From Anopheles merus (lineage: Eukaryota > Arthropoda > Insecta > Diptera > Culicidae), in contig NC_054081.1 in assembly GCF_017562075.2 (NCBI RefSeq), positions 18,651,634 through 18,715,633 on the forward strand: DNA of 64,000 nucleotides, read 5' to 3'. Shown in pieces: positions 50,579 to 62,517 of this stretch (position 1 is its first letter; each line of letters begins with the position of its first letter). Under the pieces are notes generated by a model, which was not told the origin of the DNA, did no database searches, and worked only from the letters and a program-made list of their open reading frames with translations. The position numbers were made by a program, and so were the translations under genes.

Positions 50579-51395
50579 AATAGTAACCAAAAGCAGGTTT
50601 AACAAATAGTAAAACTTGCTTAAATATTACCTAATTAAGAAACAATCTTATCGTCTGAATTGTTAACAAAATATTCTTTGCCTTTTCACGAATTACGATG
50701 TTTTTTTCTTCTCTCTAACATTTCTTTACCAAACTGCACCTGTTTTTATCGCATTCACTATACATACGGTTGCGGTAAAGCGTACGGCAAGAAAACCCCG
50801 AACAGTCTATTTCCTGTTGATAGGGGTGAACATCGGGAAGAGGGTACAGCTCGGTACCAAATATTTCCCATTTGCACCCAAGTGCAGTGAGTTATGCATA
50901 TGAAACTACTTTGTTCCTCCCCAAAGCGAGGGCTATAAATCAAAACGACTTGAGTGACAGAGGCTGCGGGCAGTATAGCACAACAGGAGAAGAAAAAAAA
51001 ACTACAACTGACAGACTCAGGGCACGTAAGTGCAGCGCCCGACCTGATTGCTTATGCATCCACCGCCCGCCACTGCACCCATGTCAAACGGCCAGGGTGG
51101 CAAACCGACAAGGAAACTCATTTTCTAGTGCTTCGGTCCGCCCGCGGGAAACGGAAGCATCGCCACACCGAGGAAGCAACGGATCAAAGACTTCTTGGCA
51201 GTCGTGCATCTTGATAGGCTGTACGAGATTGGGGGAGGGCGGTCTCGTGTAAGGAAGGACTTTTGGGCCCCGGCAAATGACGTGACACACGCGTTCGATG
51301 GTTTAGAAAATCTTCGAAACATCTATATTTACACAAGATACTGCTAAGAGGGCACGGGTAAGGAGTGAGCAGACGACGAACCGATGGCCGAAGCA
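50579..51395. other. Region downstream of the chondroitin synthase gene
   Basis: It should contain the 3' UTR of the minus-strand gene. No canonical AATAAA on the minus strand is evident close to the stop; a variant AATATA lies near 51325. The part below about 50700 is AT-rich. No gene is supported. Confidence 0.35.
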
Positions 51396-52501
51396 CTATC
51401 CGCCACCCCGGCTTTGGCTCTGCCTGCGGGCAAACATCAGCAGCGGCTGGCTGTGGATGAACCGGTCGTGCAGCATGTCGTAGCTGCCGATCGTGTTCGC
51501 CTTGGTGCCGAGGCACATCTTGTACTGGGCCTCATCCAGGCTCGTATCACAATGAATCGGGTGGAAGATGTGCACCAGCGACGGGTCGGGCGCACGGAAG
51601 ATGGCGAGCTCCTCGCTCGGGGGCGGCGGCACCGTGGACGATGCCGGTCCGTTCGCCGCCGGCTCGAACGGATCCCATCGGCCGTCGGCAATCGCTTGCA
51701 GCCGCTGATTGCCGCGCTGGTTCAGTGCGATCACGTTCTCGAGAAACTTGACGTCCTCAAGGCCCCAGCCGTTAATGTCGGTGCTGAAGCCCTTCAGGTC
51801 GGGCCGCATCAGGTCCGCCTTGTAGATGCCGACCAGCCCGTACCCGAACTGGCGGAAGTACCCGTTCTCGTTCGTGATCCGGTACGGGACGGAGAAGTTG
51901 CGCGGCCGGTCGGCCGGCTCGGTGGCCGGCTTCGGCCGCTCGGTCGTAGCTGACGTCCAGCCCGGCGCGAGGATAGTGCTGGGCGCGCGCGGATCGTACT
52001 CGCTGAACACGATCGGTAGGTAGATCTGCCGGTGGCGGATCACGTTGAATCGGATGCGGTCGAGCGACTCGACCGTGAACACCATGTCCACGTCGATCAG
52101 GAACAGGATGTCGTTCGGGTCGCAGTGGGGCGATTTGATCGCACGGTCGAGCGCGACGCCGCGTGAAAAGTTCCCGTACAGCTGCAGGTAGTTGATGCGG
52201 GCGGCCGGATAGCGCGCCCGCAAGTTGTCCAGCAGCGCCACAATCATCGGCGTCTCGACAGGCTCGACATACATCGACACTAGCAGATCGGTTGAGCCGT
52301 CCTGGCGCAACGCGACCTCCTCGTAGTTGCGCAGAAAGCGCATGAACGTTTCCGACCGCCCGGACAATGGTATGACCAGTACGATCCGGTCGCGATGTCG
52401 GCCGGCACCAGCGGCCGACCGCTGCTGGCCGCTGCTTGCCAGCGTATCCGTCAACCGCTCGAACCCGTTGAACAGCGACTTGACGCGATGTGAGATGCGA
52501 T
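51396..52501 (-). CDS. Chsy: Chsy exon 6: C-terminal glycosyltransferase domain and stop
   Basis: The acceptor reads TTTTTCAG|ATCGC. It completes Asp520 and adds 367 residues. It is markedly GC-rich, which opens long antisense frames. It contains IVLVIPLSGRSETFMRFLRN, LFLIDVDMVF and NGWGLEDVKFL, two NFS sequons and a glycine-rich C-terminus. An insertion (about residues 700-720, TTERPKPATEPADRP) interrupts the domain relative to vertebrates. Confidence 0.95.
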
Positions 52502-55500
52502 CTGAAAAATAAGAAAAACGGGTTGAAACGTTGACCGCAAGAGAAGCAATGGCTGAAACGTTGCCACTCTTACCCAGCCCGGTTGCATTGGTGAAGGGTC
52601 GCGTGGTGTCGGTGTTGGGCGACACCCGTGGGCCGGACGTCACCGCTTGACTAGGTACCACCCCGTCGACAATTTCCCGCACGCGAATCTCCGTGAACGA
52701 GCGCTGGATGTACAGGTGGCGCCGGACCGGTACCGTCATCTTCTTCCCCCGGTACTTTTTGTACACCAGCAGCAGATCGAGTATCAGGTCCTGTCCGTAC
52801 AGGCTGTTCACGCGCATGTACCCGTACAGGAGCTCCCGGAACTCGATCACACGGCCCCGCTGCCGGGAGAAGTTGTTGATGTGCTCCATGATCTGTTGGA
52901 GAGCGATGCGTTAGAGGCATGCGAGCGCACTGCCAAGCAGAATCCGCCATGCTTACCTCCCGTATCACATCCGTCAGACCCTCCTTTAGCGACGACTCGA
53001 TGCGGCGCTTCGGGTTCGGGTGCATCCCCGAGTACAGACTCTTCGCGATAAAGTCCCACTCGACCACCTCGTCCAGGTTGCGCGGCCGATGCCGATTCAG
53101 ATCTGGCAGTGCACCTGCGAAGTAGAATAGTCAATGATCGCTAGAAAAGCCCGCCAGCCTCGCCACACGTGTCGCCGCTACCTACCGAGCACGTTGTGGT
53201 CGCCCAGGTAGTCCGTGCTGCTCTCGTCCTCTGGGAAGATCGGCACACCGGGCGCCAGGTTTTTGTTGATGCGCGGTATTTGCAGCAGCTCCGTCATCTG
53301 CGCAATGTCCCGGTGGAGCAGCAGCGACTCCTGCCGCAGCTCCTGCGCTTGCAGCCCGAGCATGTACGCGTGCAGCCGGTACATGAAGGCGGGCTTCTTT
53401 ACCGGGTGGAGTGTGATGGCACTGTGCACCTCCTTGCTCTTTAGGATGCCGGAGAACGCCCGGTTGCCGCTCGAGTTGTGGTGCAGGATGGACTGCATCT
53501 GCAAGGAGACGGCGGTGTTCGTGATGCAACGCTTCAGAGCCTTCCCTCTAACAGAACCTACCTCATAGTTCCAGGTGCACGGGATGCCGGCAAACTTCTG
53601 CACGCACCGGCCCACCTCGACGTCCTCGTGCGTGCTGTAGAGATTCTTCAGACAGGTGGGTATGTGGGGCGCGACGCGCCGCAACGTTTCCCGGCTCATG
53701 ATCACGCCCGGCCCACCCATGCAGAAGTTCTCGTCGAACTCGAGCGACAGCAGCCCGAAATCTTCGCTGTTGCCGCGGCCCGCCTGCCCAATGAACTGCG
53801 GCTTCGAGCTGTCGATCGAGCGCAGAAACTTCTCGAGCCTATCTGTCCGGATGTACACGTCGTCGTCAGCCCGGGCAAACCACTCGAACCGGTCGATGAA
53901 GTGCACGTACATGTAGTGCAGCATCATGAAGCTCTTCTTCTGCGGCGGGTATCGGTCGTCGACGCCCTTGAGCGCGACCAGCGGCAGGTCCGGTGCGACC
54001 GAGTCCTGCGAGCTGAAGAACGCGATCTTGCCCGGGACGCGCTTGCCCCAGGTTTCGTACACGGCCCGAGCCCGCCCCTGCAGGAAGTCCTTCGCCGTCA
54101 TCACGCCGACGAACACGAGCGTGTTCTGGGAGTTGGTGGGCAGCTCGGACGGCTGCAATCCGATGATTTCGAGGGCGGCTAGTTTTAGAAGAGGCAAAAG
54201 AATAAGTCGAAACGCGTTCGGAAAGGGGAATAAATGTAAATCACGCAGCTACTGCTCAAGTCCGAAATCACAGATACATGTTAGACAGGGTGGATGGTTG
54301 CAGAAGACGGACGCCGCTGTTGAGGCGGCAATTTTTTCATCAAAACCAATTTATGCTCATGAGAAGGAAGGGAAGATGTATCTCCTCTCAGTCAGCTCCA
54401 CCACTGTCGCATCTTGCCGTACGCCCAAGATGTCCCAGAAATTGGAGCGCTACTTGATGCGCGGGCAATTTTCTCATCAAAACTCCCTGGAGGTAACTGG
54501 AGGACGCAGAAGAGGCGTGACGCTGAATCTTGCGCGTCGGTTTTCGTCTGATCCGCTGGCTGCATTAGGGTGTAAATTGTACTCTCAAGATTACACTTGT
54601 GTACGATCGTCACATAAGCGAGATCTGTGCAATACCCGCACGCCCAAGTGTACGCCTAGCACACCCAAAAACACACCACGTTGGTAGATAAACAAATAAA
54701 TAATCACTCTTGAATTTCAGAATCCATTGATCTTTCGCTAGTTGTTCGCGTCTGTAGATGTAAGAGCAATCGTAGTCTTTGAAAATCCGGCAGGTTTGGT
54801 AGATGGCAAACTTCCAAGGAATATGTCTGAACCACCCGCAACGGTGCAACAACACGGCCGCAGACCGCCGGCTCTGTGGCTGCATTCTTTAAGCGCGCAT
54901 TGCTTGAGCGGAAATAAAGCGTAGCAGCATGCATCGGACGCATGCTAGCAGCTCCAGATGCATGCCGCTACACCAATGTAGGCCAGTTGTTACGGTAGGT
55001 CGGCAGGGGCTGCATTCCCAAGAGAATTTGTTTTCCCTTTCGCCCATCCAGCACGCCCAAAGCCCCGCTCGCTCGAGTGCATCGCCGTGCTAGAAGATCT
55101 TTCAGATAGGAGGGACCACCACATGTGGTACCGGCTGGGCGGAACTAGACCCGAACTCCACGGCCACATCTGCATGCTAGCCGTGGGCATGACAGAATGG
55201 GATGCTTTGTTTTTTCGCCGGGCACGCTCGACGATGCTACCCAGGGCCAAAGTGCTGCAGAAGTTCTTGAAGTCTGTTATTCAAATACTCTTCTCGACTC
55301 ACCCTCACGCGCTCAATATTTTCCATTATTTTTCAATAATTCTTGGAGCATCGAACGGAAACAATGAAGTTTTGTTGGTTTCTAAAAAGAAAACATAAGC
55401 AAATCGAGCAAAACCACTCACGACGTTTCGATAGAGTTGAACCAGAGGGGCATAAGCACTTCACTACCCGGCAGCCGGAACAATCGAGAATGTTTTTCTT

Positions 55501-56698
55501 CGATTGCACACAAACCGCCCCAATCTCGCCCTGATGCTTGTATTCTCTGCATTAGTCACTTCGAAAATTCAGGAGGGCGGATATTTAACCAAAAAACGTG
55601 AACCAACTGGCGGATATCGGAAACCCCCTTCCACCGAAGCTATGCAGATGTAATGGGTTTTGAAGATGATGGCGATATCGGCCGATGAAAATATCTAAAT
55701 GCAACGGCACTAAAGCGGGCATTGCTCAAGACATCGGACCGTAGGAGGCATCTCACAGGCAAAAGGTTGACTTAAGCGCTTGGAACGCATAAACAGACTG
55801 AAGTAAACATTCTGATAGTCTAATTACATAACATTTGATCGTGTCTGTTGTTATGCGTGTTTGGGGGGATTTTCTTTTTTCGGGTTGTAGCTGGACCAAC
55901 AAGAGCACACTGTGTGCTACACGCATGGCTGGCTAAGAGTCACGCACACACGCTTCCCACGCACAGGCGGGTCTCTCGTGCGGTTCGCGGAAGGTGAAGA
56001 CATCTGCTTGCTTTCGCTAATTCCCTTTTTTTCTACACGATGAGCGCGCCCGGTTTGTTTGTTTGCATTCATTTGCTAAACATTCCGAGTCCCAACCCCA
56101 CATGCCCGGATCCGATCGCAAATCAGTTTGAAACTGATAGTTTGCACACGATTCGTTTATGGTTGCGGATAAACAGTTTTACAGCAATTAGCAACGCCAT
56201 CTCTTTCGGACTGGTACCGTGATTGATGACGCAATCGGGCAATTGCGAGTGACGCTAATAGCCGAGGAGCACCGATTAGCCTGCTTTATGGCGGTACGGG
56301 AGGCAGCAGTAAGTGAGCCAATCAGCGGCTACCGTTCAATCGATTATCGGAGCATGCTGTGGAGGAAGTTGAAGCTAGAGTTACCTATAACGAGCATTCG
56401 CATCTAAAATGACGCGAACGCAGCTCACCTGACATGGCGGATATCGGAATTAATAGTTCCTCGTGTTTTGCCACACACATGGTCCGGTTAAATTCAGAGA
56501 CACGATAACTTCTCGCTAACATAAAGAAGGATTCCCGCACAACTTACATTTTTGCTTCATGCTGTTCATGGAATTGCACATGCTGACGATCTCGAGTGTG
56601 CGATAGTTGCGCAGCAGGGCGCCGATGCAGAGCCCGACGATGATGCCGAATATACCGTACAGGATCTTCTTCCGCTGTGTCATGCTGACCACTCCCAT
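51396..56698 (-). CDS. Chsy: Chondroitin sulfate synthase (CHSY1-type), six exons
   Basis: The join on the minus strand is 56698-56548, 54178-53562, 53498-53186, 53114-52957, 52892-52574, 52501-51396, giving 2664 bp including the stop and 887 residues. All introns are GT-AG and keep frame. The protein is a type II Golgi membrane enzyme that adds GlcA and GalNAc alternately to chondroitin. Residues about 12-29 form the membrane anchor. An N-terminal GT31-type domain (about 62-350) has FVGVMTA, YPPQKKSFMMLHYMY, the DDD motif at 155-157 (RADDDVY) and ENFCMGGPGVIMSRE. A C-terminal domain (about 555-850) has VIPLSGR, the DVD motif at 656-658, GWGLEDV at 764-770 and QYKMCLG. Both metal-binding motifs are present, which favours a CHSY over the polymerising factor CHPF, whose motifs are less complete. 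Human CHSY1 has about 800 residues; the extra length lies in linkers. The first ATG in frame (56698) is used; a second at 56683 would remove five residues. Confidence 0.93.
52574..52892 (-). CDS. Chsy: Chsy exon 5
   Basis: 106 codons plus one base, with the strongly conserved run ILDLLLVYKKYRGKKMTVPV after YGYMRVNSLYGQ. The last third is a low-conservation Ser/Thr/Pro linker with an NAT sequon. The donor reads CTGG|GTAAGA; a 72 bp intron follows. Confidence 0.93.
52957..53114 (-). CDS. Chsy: Chsy exon 4
   Basis: The acceptor reads TTCGCAG|GTGCA and the donor GAG|GTAAGC. It completes Gly361 and adds 52 residues, including VVEWDFIAKSLYSGMHPNPK, matching the WEFLTGKYLYS region of vertebrate CHSY1. 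A 64 bp intron follows. Confidence 0.92.
53186..53498 (-). CDS. Chsy: Chsy exon 3
   Basis: 104 codons plus one base. The acceptor reads CCTTGCAG|ATG and the donor CTCG|GTAGGT. It includes the conserved SAITLHPVKKPAFMYRLHAY segment and an NSS sequon. The intron to exon 4 is 71 bp. Confidence 0.93.
53562..54178 (-). CDS. Chsy: Chsy exon 2: N-terminal glycosyltransferase domain
   Basis: 205 codons plus the two bases completing Ser51. The acceptor reads AACTAG|CC and the donor GAG|GTAGGT. It carries the DDD motif and the conserved GGPGVIMSRE and STHEDVEVGRCV segments. It follows a 2369 bp intron 1 and is separated from exon 3 by 63 bp. Confidence 0.95.
54179..56547 (-). other. Chsy intron 1
   Basis: 2369 bp between a GTAAGT donor and a CTAAAACTAG acceptor. 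It contains a 20 bp near-direct repeat (GGCAATTTTTTCATCAAAAC near 54329 and GGCAATTTTCTCATCAAAAC near 54464). Reading frames at 53926-54687 and 55087-55398 are not convincing. Confidence 0.85.
56548..56698 (-). CDS. Chsy: Chsy exon 1: N-terminus and membrane anchor
   Basis: Encodes MGVVSMTQRKKILYGIFGII and on to MKQK, ending in phase 1 at AAAT|GTAAGT. A short basic cytosolic stretch is followed by a hydrophobic run (ILYGIFGIIVGLCIGALL), as in type II Golgi transferases. Both ATGs have good contexts (G at -3 and G at +4; A at -3 and A at +4). Confidence 0.85.
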
Positions 56699-56780
56699 AG
56701 CTCGTCTGCGTCTTCCCCAACCGGTGTGTCCTGGGAGCGTTGTTTGGTTGATTGTCCAAGAGCGATGGAAGGGCAAAGGC

Positions 56781-56802
56781 AGAGAGAGAGAGAGAGAGAG
56801 CC
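56781..56802. repeat. (GA)n tract in the Chsy leader region
   Basis: About ten GA units, 85 to 105 bp upstream of the first ATG of Chsy. Confidence 0.85.
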
Positions 56803-56978
56803 TTTTTTCAGCAAGTTTTTTGTTTGGTTGTAATCGCTAAAGCTTCAGCACTGTTTTGTCACTATTTTTCACTTTCACTCAACCAGTTGGCAACACTTCA
56901 ACACACTGTTTCCGCTTGGAGAAGTCTTCTAGGAGTCTCTGTTACAGGCTTTGGGCACACAGTTGTGTTTGCTGCGCT

Positions 56979-57375
56979 TTAGAAGGGCCGCGGGCTAATT
57001 TCGAGACGCTGTCTGATGAACACCCCCGCACCCGGTGGCGTGCAGGTCGGACCCGGGCTGCGTCTCCGGCGGCGCCGTTGCCCGTGGCGCCACTTGCGCA
57101 CCCGGTGCGCGCCGATACTGCAACTGCTGCTGCTGGGGCTGCTGGTGATGTGCGGTGCGGCAACAGGTCCGCTGGTCGTCCTCGTCACCGTGCTAGTGGT
57201 CCGCTTGACTCGCCCGAGTAGCACTTCCATTTGCACCGACCGAGAGGGAGAGCGAGTGCCACGGCTGCGTGTTCCGTCGTTACCGGCAACGATGTGCACC
57301 GGCTGCTCGTCCGATTCGTCTACTAGGTGCACGTCATCGAAGCACACCTTCCCGGTCCCGGGCCGGGCAGGGTAA
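56979..57375. other. GC-rich segment open on both strands, unassigned
   Basis: The plus strand (57016-57375) has an ATG frame of 119 codons with a hydrophobic stretch ILQLLLLGLLVMCG. The minus strand (56979-57347) has a frame with VCFDDVHLVDESDEQPVHIV and Ser/Thr-rich sequence but no ATG start. The segment lies 280 to 680 bp upstream of the Chsy ATG. GC-rich DNA opens frames by chance, and neither product resembles a family I know. It may simply be GC-rich promoter or leader DNA. Confidence 0.2.
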
Positions 57376-58510
57376 AGGTTTCACACACGCCGACCGAGCG
57401 GCTATCGCTGGCCACACGCTGGAACGACAAGAAGTACGCAAGAGAAAGGGTGAGTGTGAGCGAGACGGCACGCCATTAGAACACGGGTTTTTTGCAAGTC
57501 AAAGTGCCGGGTGATTACTGACGATGCCGAGGCTGCCTCTGTGTGAACCCGAGGTCGTCGCTAATTACTTCGCATTAAACAGGGAGGAGCAGTGGCAGGG
57601 GAGAAGCGAGACGACGAAGCAAACACAATCTGCAATCTTCGTTGCGCAGCCGGGTGAAGCTACGCTATGGTGGGTGAGGTTCCGGGGTACCAATTTCTGG
57701 TCCCTCGCTGGCACCACGCGCTTTGCGCACAGAATCTTCCGTCCCGATCGTGCCCCCGGTGGACCCACAAGCGGCAGTAAATAGCAGTGAGGCTGCCTGT
57801 TGCTGTAGGCGCCATCTTTGCGATTATCGGAACGGGCGAGGTAAATCGGGAGCACGTTATCGATCGCGCGATTGCAGTGAACCGGCTGTAGCCTCCCCTG
57901 ACACATGTGTTGCTCGCTTACGAGTCACGTACACGTTAGCAGCCAAACAACAGCGCGGCACCACAGAGTCGCTGCAGCTCGATATGGCGAAATAGAGCCG
58001 AAATTGCTGCAACCAAACCTGCCTGATCCGTCAACCGCCCCCTGGACTGGGCATTCGCCTTTGTTCCCTTGTCCCTTGCCCGTTGTGGCTTTGACCCACT
58101 GATAAGCAAACTAACTGAAACGGCAGATTGGAAAGGTACACGCACGTACACAGAGAAAGCGTGATAAAGTCGGCTGCACGAGTGCGTCACCGCGAAAGAG
58201 TTCCAAAAAGCCGGCTCCGACCCGACGTTGATAACAAGTTTCGCCGAAATGTGTTAGTTACTCTACTTGCATGGGGTGCTGAAGATATCGCGACACACGC
58301 ACACACGCACTTCCTTCTATTAGACACAATAGCTTATCGATTCTTTTTTTTTTGTAACTTGTCCCAAAACCTACCGCCTGATCGGTGATAACAGCAGAGC
58401 CTACCCATATGGAGCGCTTTTACACCCTTTTTTAGGGCGCAAGTAGAACACGAACCATCGAAACGAAACTGCTGTGTGCTTGTCGAATGCTGCATGCGGA
58501 TAACCACGGA

Positions 58511-58534
58511 TACACACACACACACACACACACA
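58511..58534. repeat. (CA)n microsatellite
   Basis: About 12 CA units. Confidence 0.85.
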
Positions 58535-59848
58535 TGAACTGCGATATCGACGGTAGCAGAGGGCAGGTACTGAGATTTTGACTTGCTTTGCTTTCTACGC
58601 CCAAGGTTGCGCTTGGTTCGGTAATGGGGGTAAAGAGACCGATTTGCGCAACTAAACCGACTTCCCAATCCAATCCCCCCCGAAGAGAAGCAACAAGTAG
58701 AGGAGGACAACTACAACAACAGAACACGGCCCCAAAACGGAACGAAGTGCTAGAAGGCCACCGCAATGATGTCGAGCGCGCACGTCGGCCACTGGCAAAA
58801 AGGTGTTACCGAAATAATCCTCGCTTCTTGCAATCTGGAATGTGCGCACATTAAGTAATCTTTTTTTACCAGGCGGCGCACACACAGACCTGTGCTTCGG
58901 CCACTGGTGTTGGACCGAGGTGGAGGCCGCATCAGCACTGGGGAGAGCAAGAAACGGCCGAATTAATTTAATGCTAATTGTTGTTTAGCATTTGCAAGAT
59001 GTAAGGGTCGAAGTAGAGCGCTATAGTGAAGAACGGGGAGGGAAAAAGCATCTCTTGCTAAAGGTTGTGCGTAGACGAGCGAACATACTTAGCAAACTGC
59101 GACGCTCATCCCGCTCCTAGCACACCAAGCAAATCGATACGTTTGACGTTAGAAGATAGCGGGCTGTTTGATTTACTTAACTTATTTTTCCTTCTCCCAA
59201 TATCCGACAAATCCGATCGCATCCGCAAGGCAGTCGTGTAGCGGGACCTTAATGTGCGCGTCGTCGTTACTTGCACACTACACTTGCACAAGACGCGCCC
59301 GCACCGATCACACCGGCTGCCCGGCGGCTTGTTGTTGTTTATTAGTTACCCGCTTAAATTGCCCTCTGCGGATGTGTTACATTCTTGCCCATTGTACGCC
59401 ATGCGGTTTCCTACTGCTTTCCCTCTTCTCTAGGCGGCGCGAGAGACGCGACGATTTCCTGTACATATTTAAGGCACGCCGCCGGGAGACACACGGGGTG
59501 CGAGACGCCGCGACATGCGACACTTGCACGAATTAAACCGTCCGGTGTCGGTTCGCGCGCCAACTGTCCTGCGCCGCATGATGATGATAGCCAACGCGCG
59601 CCTCCACAGTCATCGTTGCCGTCGTCGTCCAGGCCTGGTCGGATCCGGCACACCGGACGGCGCTAATTGAAACCTAACTGGAAGTGGTCGGATGTCCCCT
59701 GGTCAGTCAGTCCCATTTCAGGCCCTGGTTTTGTGAGGGCTGGGATTTTTTTTTAAATGTTTTGTTCTTTTTTGTTCGTCTTCGGGGCACATTTGGTTGG
59801 ATGTGGGGTAAGGCATTGAGTTTCGGAGACATCAGAGCATCATTGGAG

Positions 59849-60150
59849 CTAGCTGTTGAATATCTCGACAGGGACGCCATCAACCGTCACCCTTAGCGAG
59901 CTTCGAAGAGCCTGCAGCAATTGTTTAGGCAGGACGACTTCAGACATCAACATGCCGCCCTGCAATTTAGCGTGCTCCGTCGGAGCACTTCTCCCGCTCT
60001 GGACGTCTTCTAAAAGCCCGCGTGTTTCGTGTCTGGCTGAAAGTTTGGCATGGAATCTAATCCGACACTCGGCGTGGTTTTTGTAAACTGACCACAACAC
60101 CTCGGGCAATTCGGGCAATCCGAAACGAAGATTACAGGGTTGTGTGACAA
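59849..60150 (-). other. Unassigned minus-strand open frame
   Basis: About 100 codons without stop and with fairly protein-like composition, ending SSLRVTVDGVPVEIFNS and a stop at 59849. The upstream part reads LRFGLPELPEVLWSVYKNHA. There is no ATG before residue MLMSEVV near 59960. It could be a transposon fragment, an exon of an unseen gene or chance. I recognise no family. Confidence 0.2.
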
Positions 60151-60185
60151 GGGTTTTTTGTTCTACCCAATACCAACTGTTGAGC

Positions 60186-60186
<1 letters not shown>

Positions 60187-60247
<61 letters not shown>
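60187..60247. repeat. (GA)n microsatellite
   Basis: About 30 uninterrupted GA units. Confidence 0.95.
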
Positions 60248-60250
<3 letters not shown>

Positions 60251-61687
60251 AGAGAGGGAGAATTAGAGTGTTGCTGGAGCACCTCCAACAGCGGATCGTA
60301 CGATCGTGTCTGCAGTGAGGGATTTGATTTCTGTTCCCTTGCCCCTCTTTCCTTCTGGCTATAACAAAAAAAGAAGGTACGCATGGCTTGACGATCACGT
60401 GCTCAACAGCTCTACTTCTTCAACCCCCTACAGGTATCGCAGACTATTCTAGGGAAAATTATGATAATTAGGCAATTTTCTACTATTGCAACGAAAGGGT
60501 TATTTGGTTGTGGTCGCATTCCTGTTCTCACCGGGCAACGGAGATGGGGGCGGCGACCGGAGGACCTTGCAACAATTCAAGTTTCAAGGTGGTAATGCTC
60601 GCTAAGGCATCGTGGGTATTCTGGTGCTCGAAAAGCTTACTCAGCCAAGCCTAGGTGTTTCTGGAGTTGGAGTTGGAAAGGTTTTGAAGTTCCCAAAATA
60701 TCTAAGTCCTGCAACTCTAACTCTGGCATTGGCAATTCTGGATCTCGTGATGAATCCACCTAATGCCAGAATGAATTAATACGCCATTGTGCACGGCACA
60801 AAACCATCGAACGATTGGTGTAATTCGAGCGTCCCGTTCCCGTTGGTAGCATTCCCCCAGCCCACCACAGCAGGACAGCAGGCAGGATGTTGAACCGGTG
60901 GATTGGTAAAAATGCGTGCCCCAGCAGAACTAAAACCCGCACGCCGGCCGCGATTGGACATTAACAGGCCTTGATGTATAAGAGAGTACGCAGCACCGAC
61001 GCGAGTTGCGCTGCTGAACTGTCCGATTACGCGCCCGATTTGCGCAGTTTGGTGAACAGTACCACCACCACCGTCACTCTTACCCGCCTCAATCGTACCC
61101 CCACCATACTAGAATCTTTAGCACAGTAGTTGAACGCGGGTTCGAACCTCAATGAAACCGCAGGTAGATCGAAGATACGTTTTCTTCTAGCTAAAGCTGA
61201 ATTTTCATCGTGCGCTTTTTTAATTACTCTGCTTTTCGGGTTTTCGTCTGTTCTGTGTGTGCTTTTTTTTGGCATAAAAACATATGTACTTCCCCCCTTC
61301 GCCCCATTTTCCCTCTCGTTTTCTTTCTCTCCATCGCCTCTTTCTCTCCTTCGCTGCTGAGCTGCCGAACGACGGACGACCTGAAGAACGTGCTAATAAA
61401 AAACGCACACCGTAAGGTGCGAAGCAAGGAGCCGGATGGGATGCAGCAGGGGAGAGGGGGCAATTTAGAAGGCGGGGAAGACGGTGGAGGACGGGAAGGA
61501 AGATGCATAGAAGCGAACATTCCTACCTTTCTTGCACGCGTGAATGGGTTTTTCCTTTTGGTTTTCTTTCCGAGTTTTCGAGATGCCCCGTCGGCTAGGT
61601 GGTAGAGGGACTTTTGAGCGCGCTGGGTTGGCCGCGTTGGTCGGTTGATCGTTGCCGATTGCCCCGAAGGTGTGGATTGATGCAAGG

Positions 61688-61726
61688 CACACACACACAC
61701 ACATACACACACACACACACATACAT
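61688..61726. repeat. (CA)n microsatellite
   Basis: About 19 CA units with one TA interruption. Confidence 0.9.
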
Positions 61727-62426
61727 CCACAGGCACGCAAGCGGTATACAATATTAGCGCATCATTGAAGCCGCGTGTTTGACCGTGAAAAAACCAAAAA
61801 ACGAGTGTCCAGCGCTACCTGTAACCTTTTTCTTGTTTAACTGCACACGCACTTAATCTCACTTGCACACACGCACACATTTGTCACCGTTGGCCAAACA
61901 CTTCTTTACAGTCTTTTACACCCGGGAACACTGGGACCGAGATGAAAAAGACCGTGTCGCGCGTACCGTGTTGGCCGTCGTCACCGTCGGCACGGGCCAC
62001 ACTTTCCTAACAAGCACACCGGGAAGACGTCACGCGGCTAGTGTGTCACCGTTGGTGGGATTCTCGAAAGGGAACCGGCCTCAAAACACTCACACCGCTC
62101 GAGAGAGCGAGAGAGCGTGTGTATGTGTGAGGGCCACCAAATTTGGGGGACCTCCAAGCGCGCCCCACCGTCTTATTCTGCTCGCTGTTCGCGGCCTGTA
62201 CACACACGGTGCCGGTCGAAGCTGTAGTGTGCGGCTGTGTGTTGTGTTGTCTTGGCTGCGTTCTCTTGTCTCTTTCTCTCTCCCTCTCTCTCTTTCTCTC
62301 GTTCACTCTCTGTCCCTGTACCTCGACGTCTTGTCCGATGAACCGGTTTTCTTAAGGGACACGAAGCGCGCCGTCGGAAGGGCGGAAGACTGTGGCTGCT
62401 AGTGGATCACAAGCAAAGCGTCTTGC

Positions 62427-62430
<4 letters not shown>

Positions 62431-62461
<31 letters not shown>

Positions 62462-62517
62462 GCTCTCTCTCTCTATCTCTCTCTCTCTCTCTCTCTCACT
62501 CTCGCACACTCTCTCTA
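62431..62517. repeat. (CT)n microsatellite
   Basis: About 85 bp of CT repeats with CGCG, ATCT, CACT and CGCA interruptions. Confidence 0.95.

Noticed and set aside
53478..54182. 234-codon plus-strand open frame
   Set aside because: Antisense shadow of the GC-rich exon 2 of Chsy; the same applies to 51384-51953.
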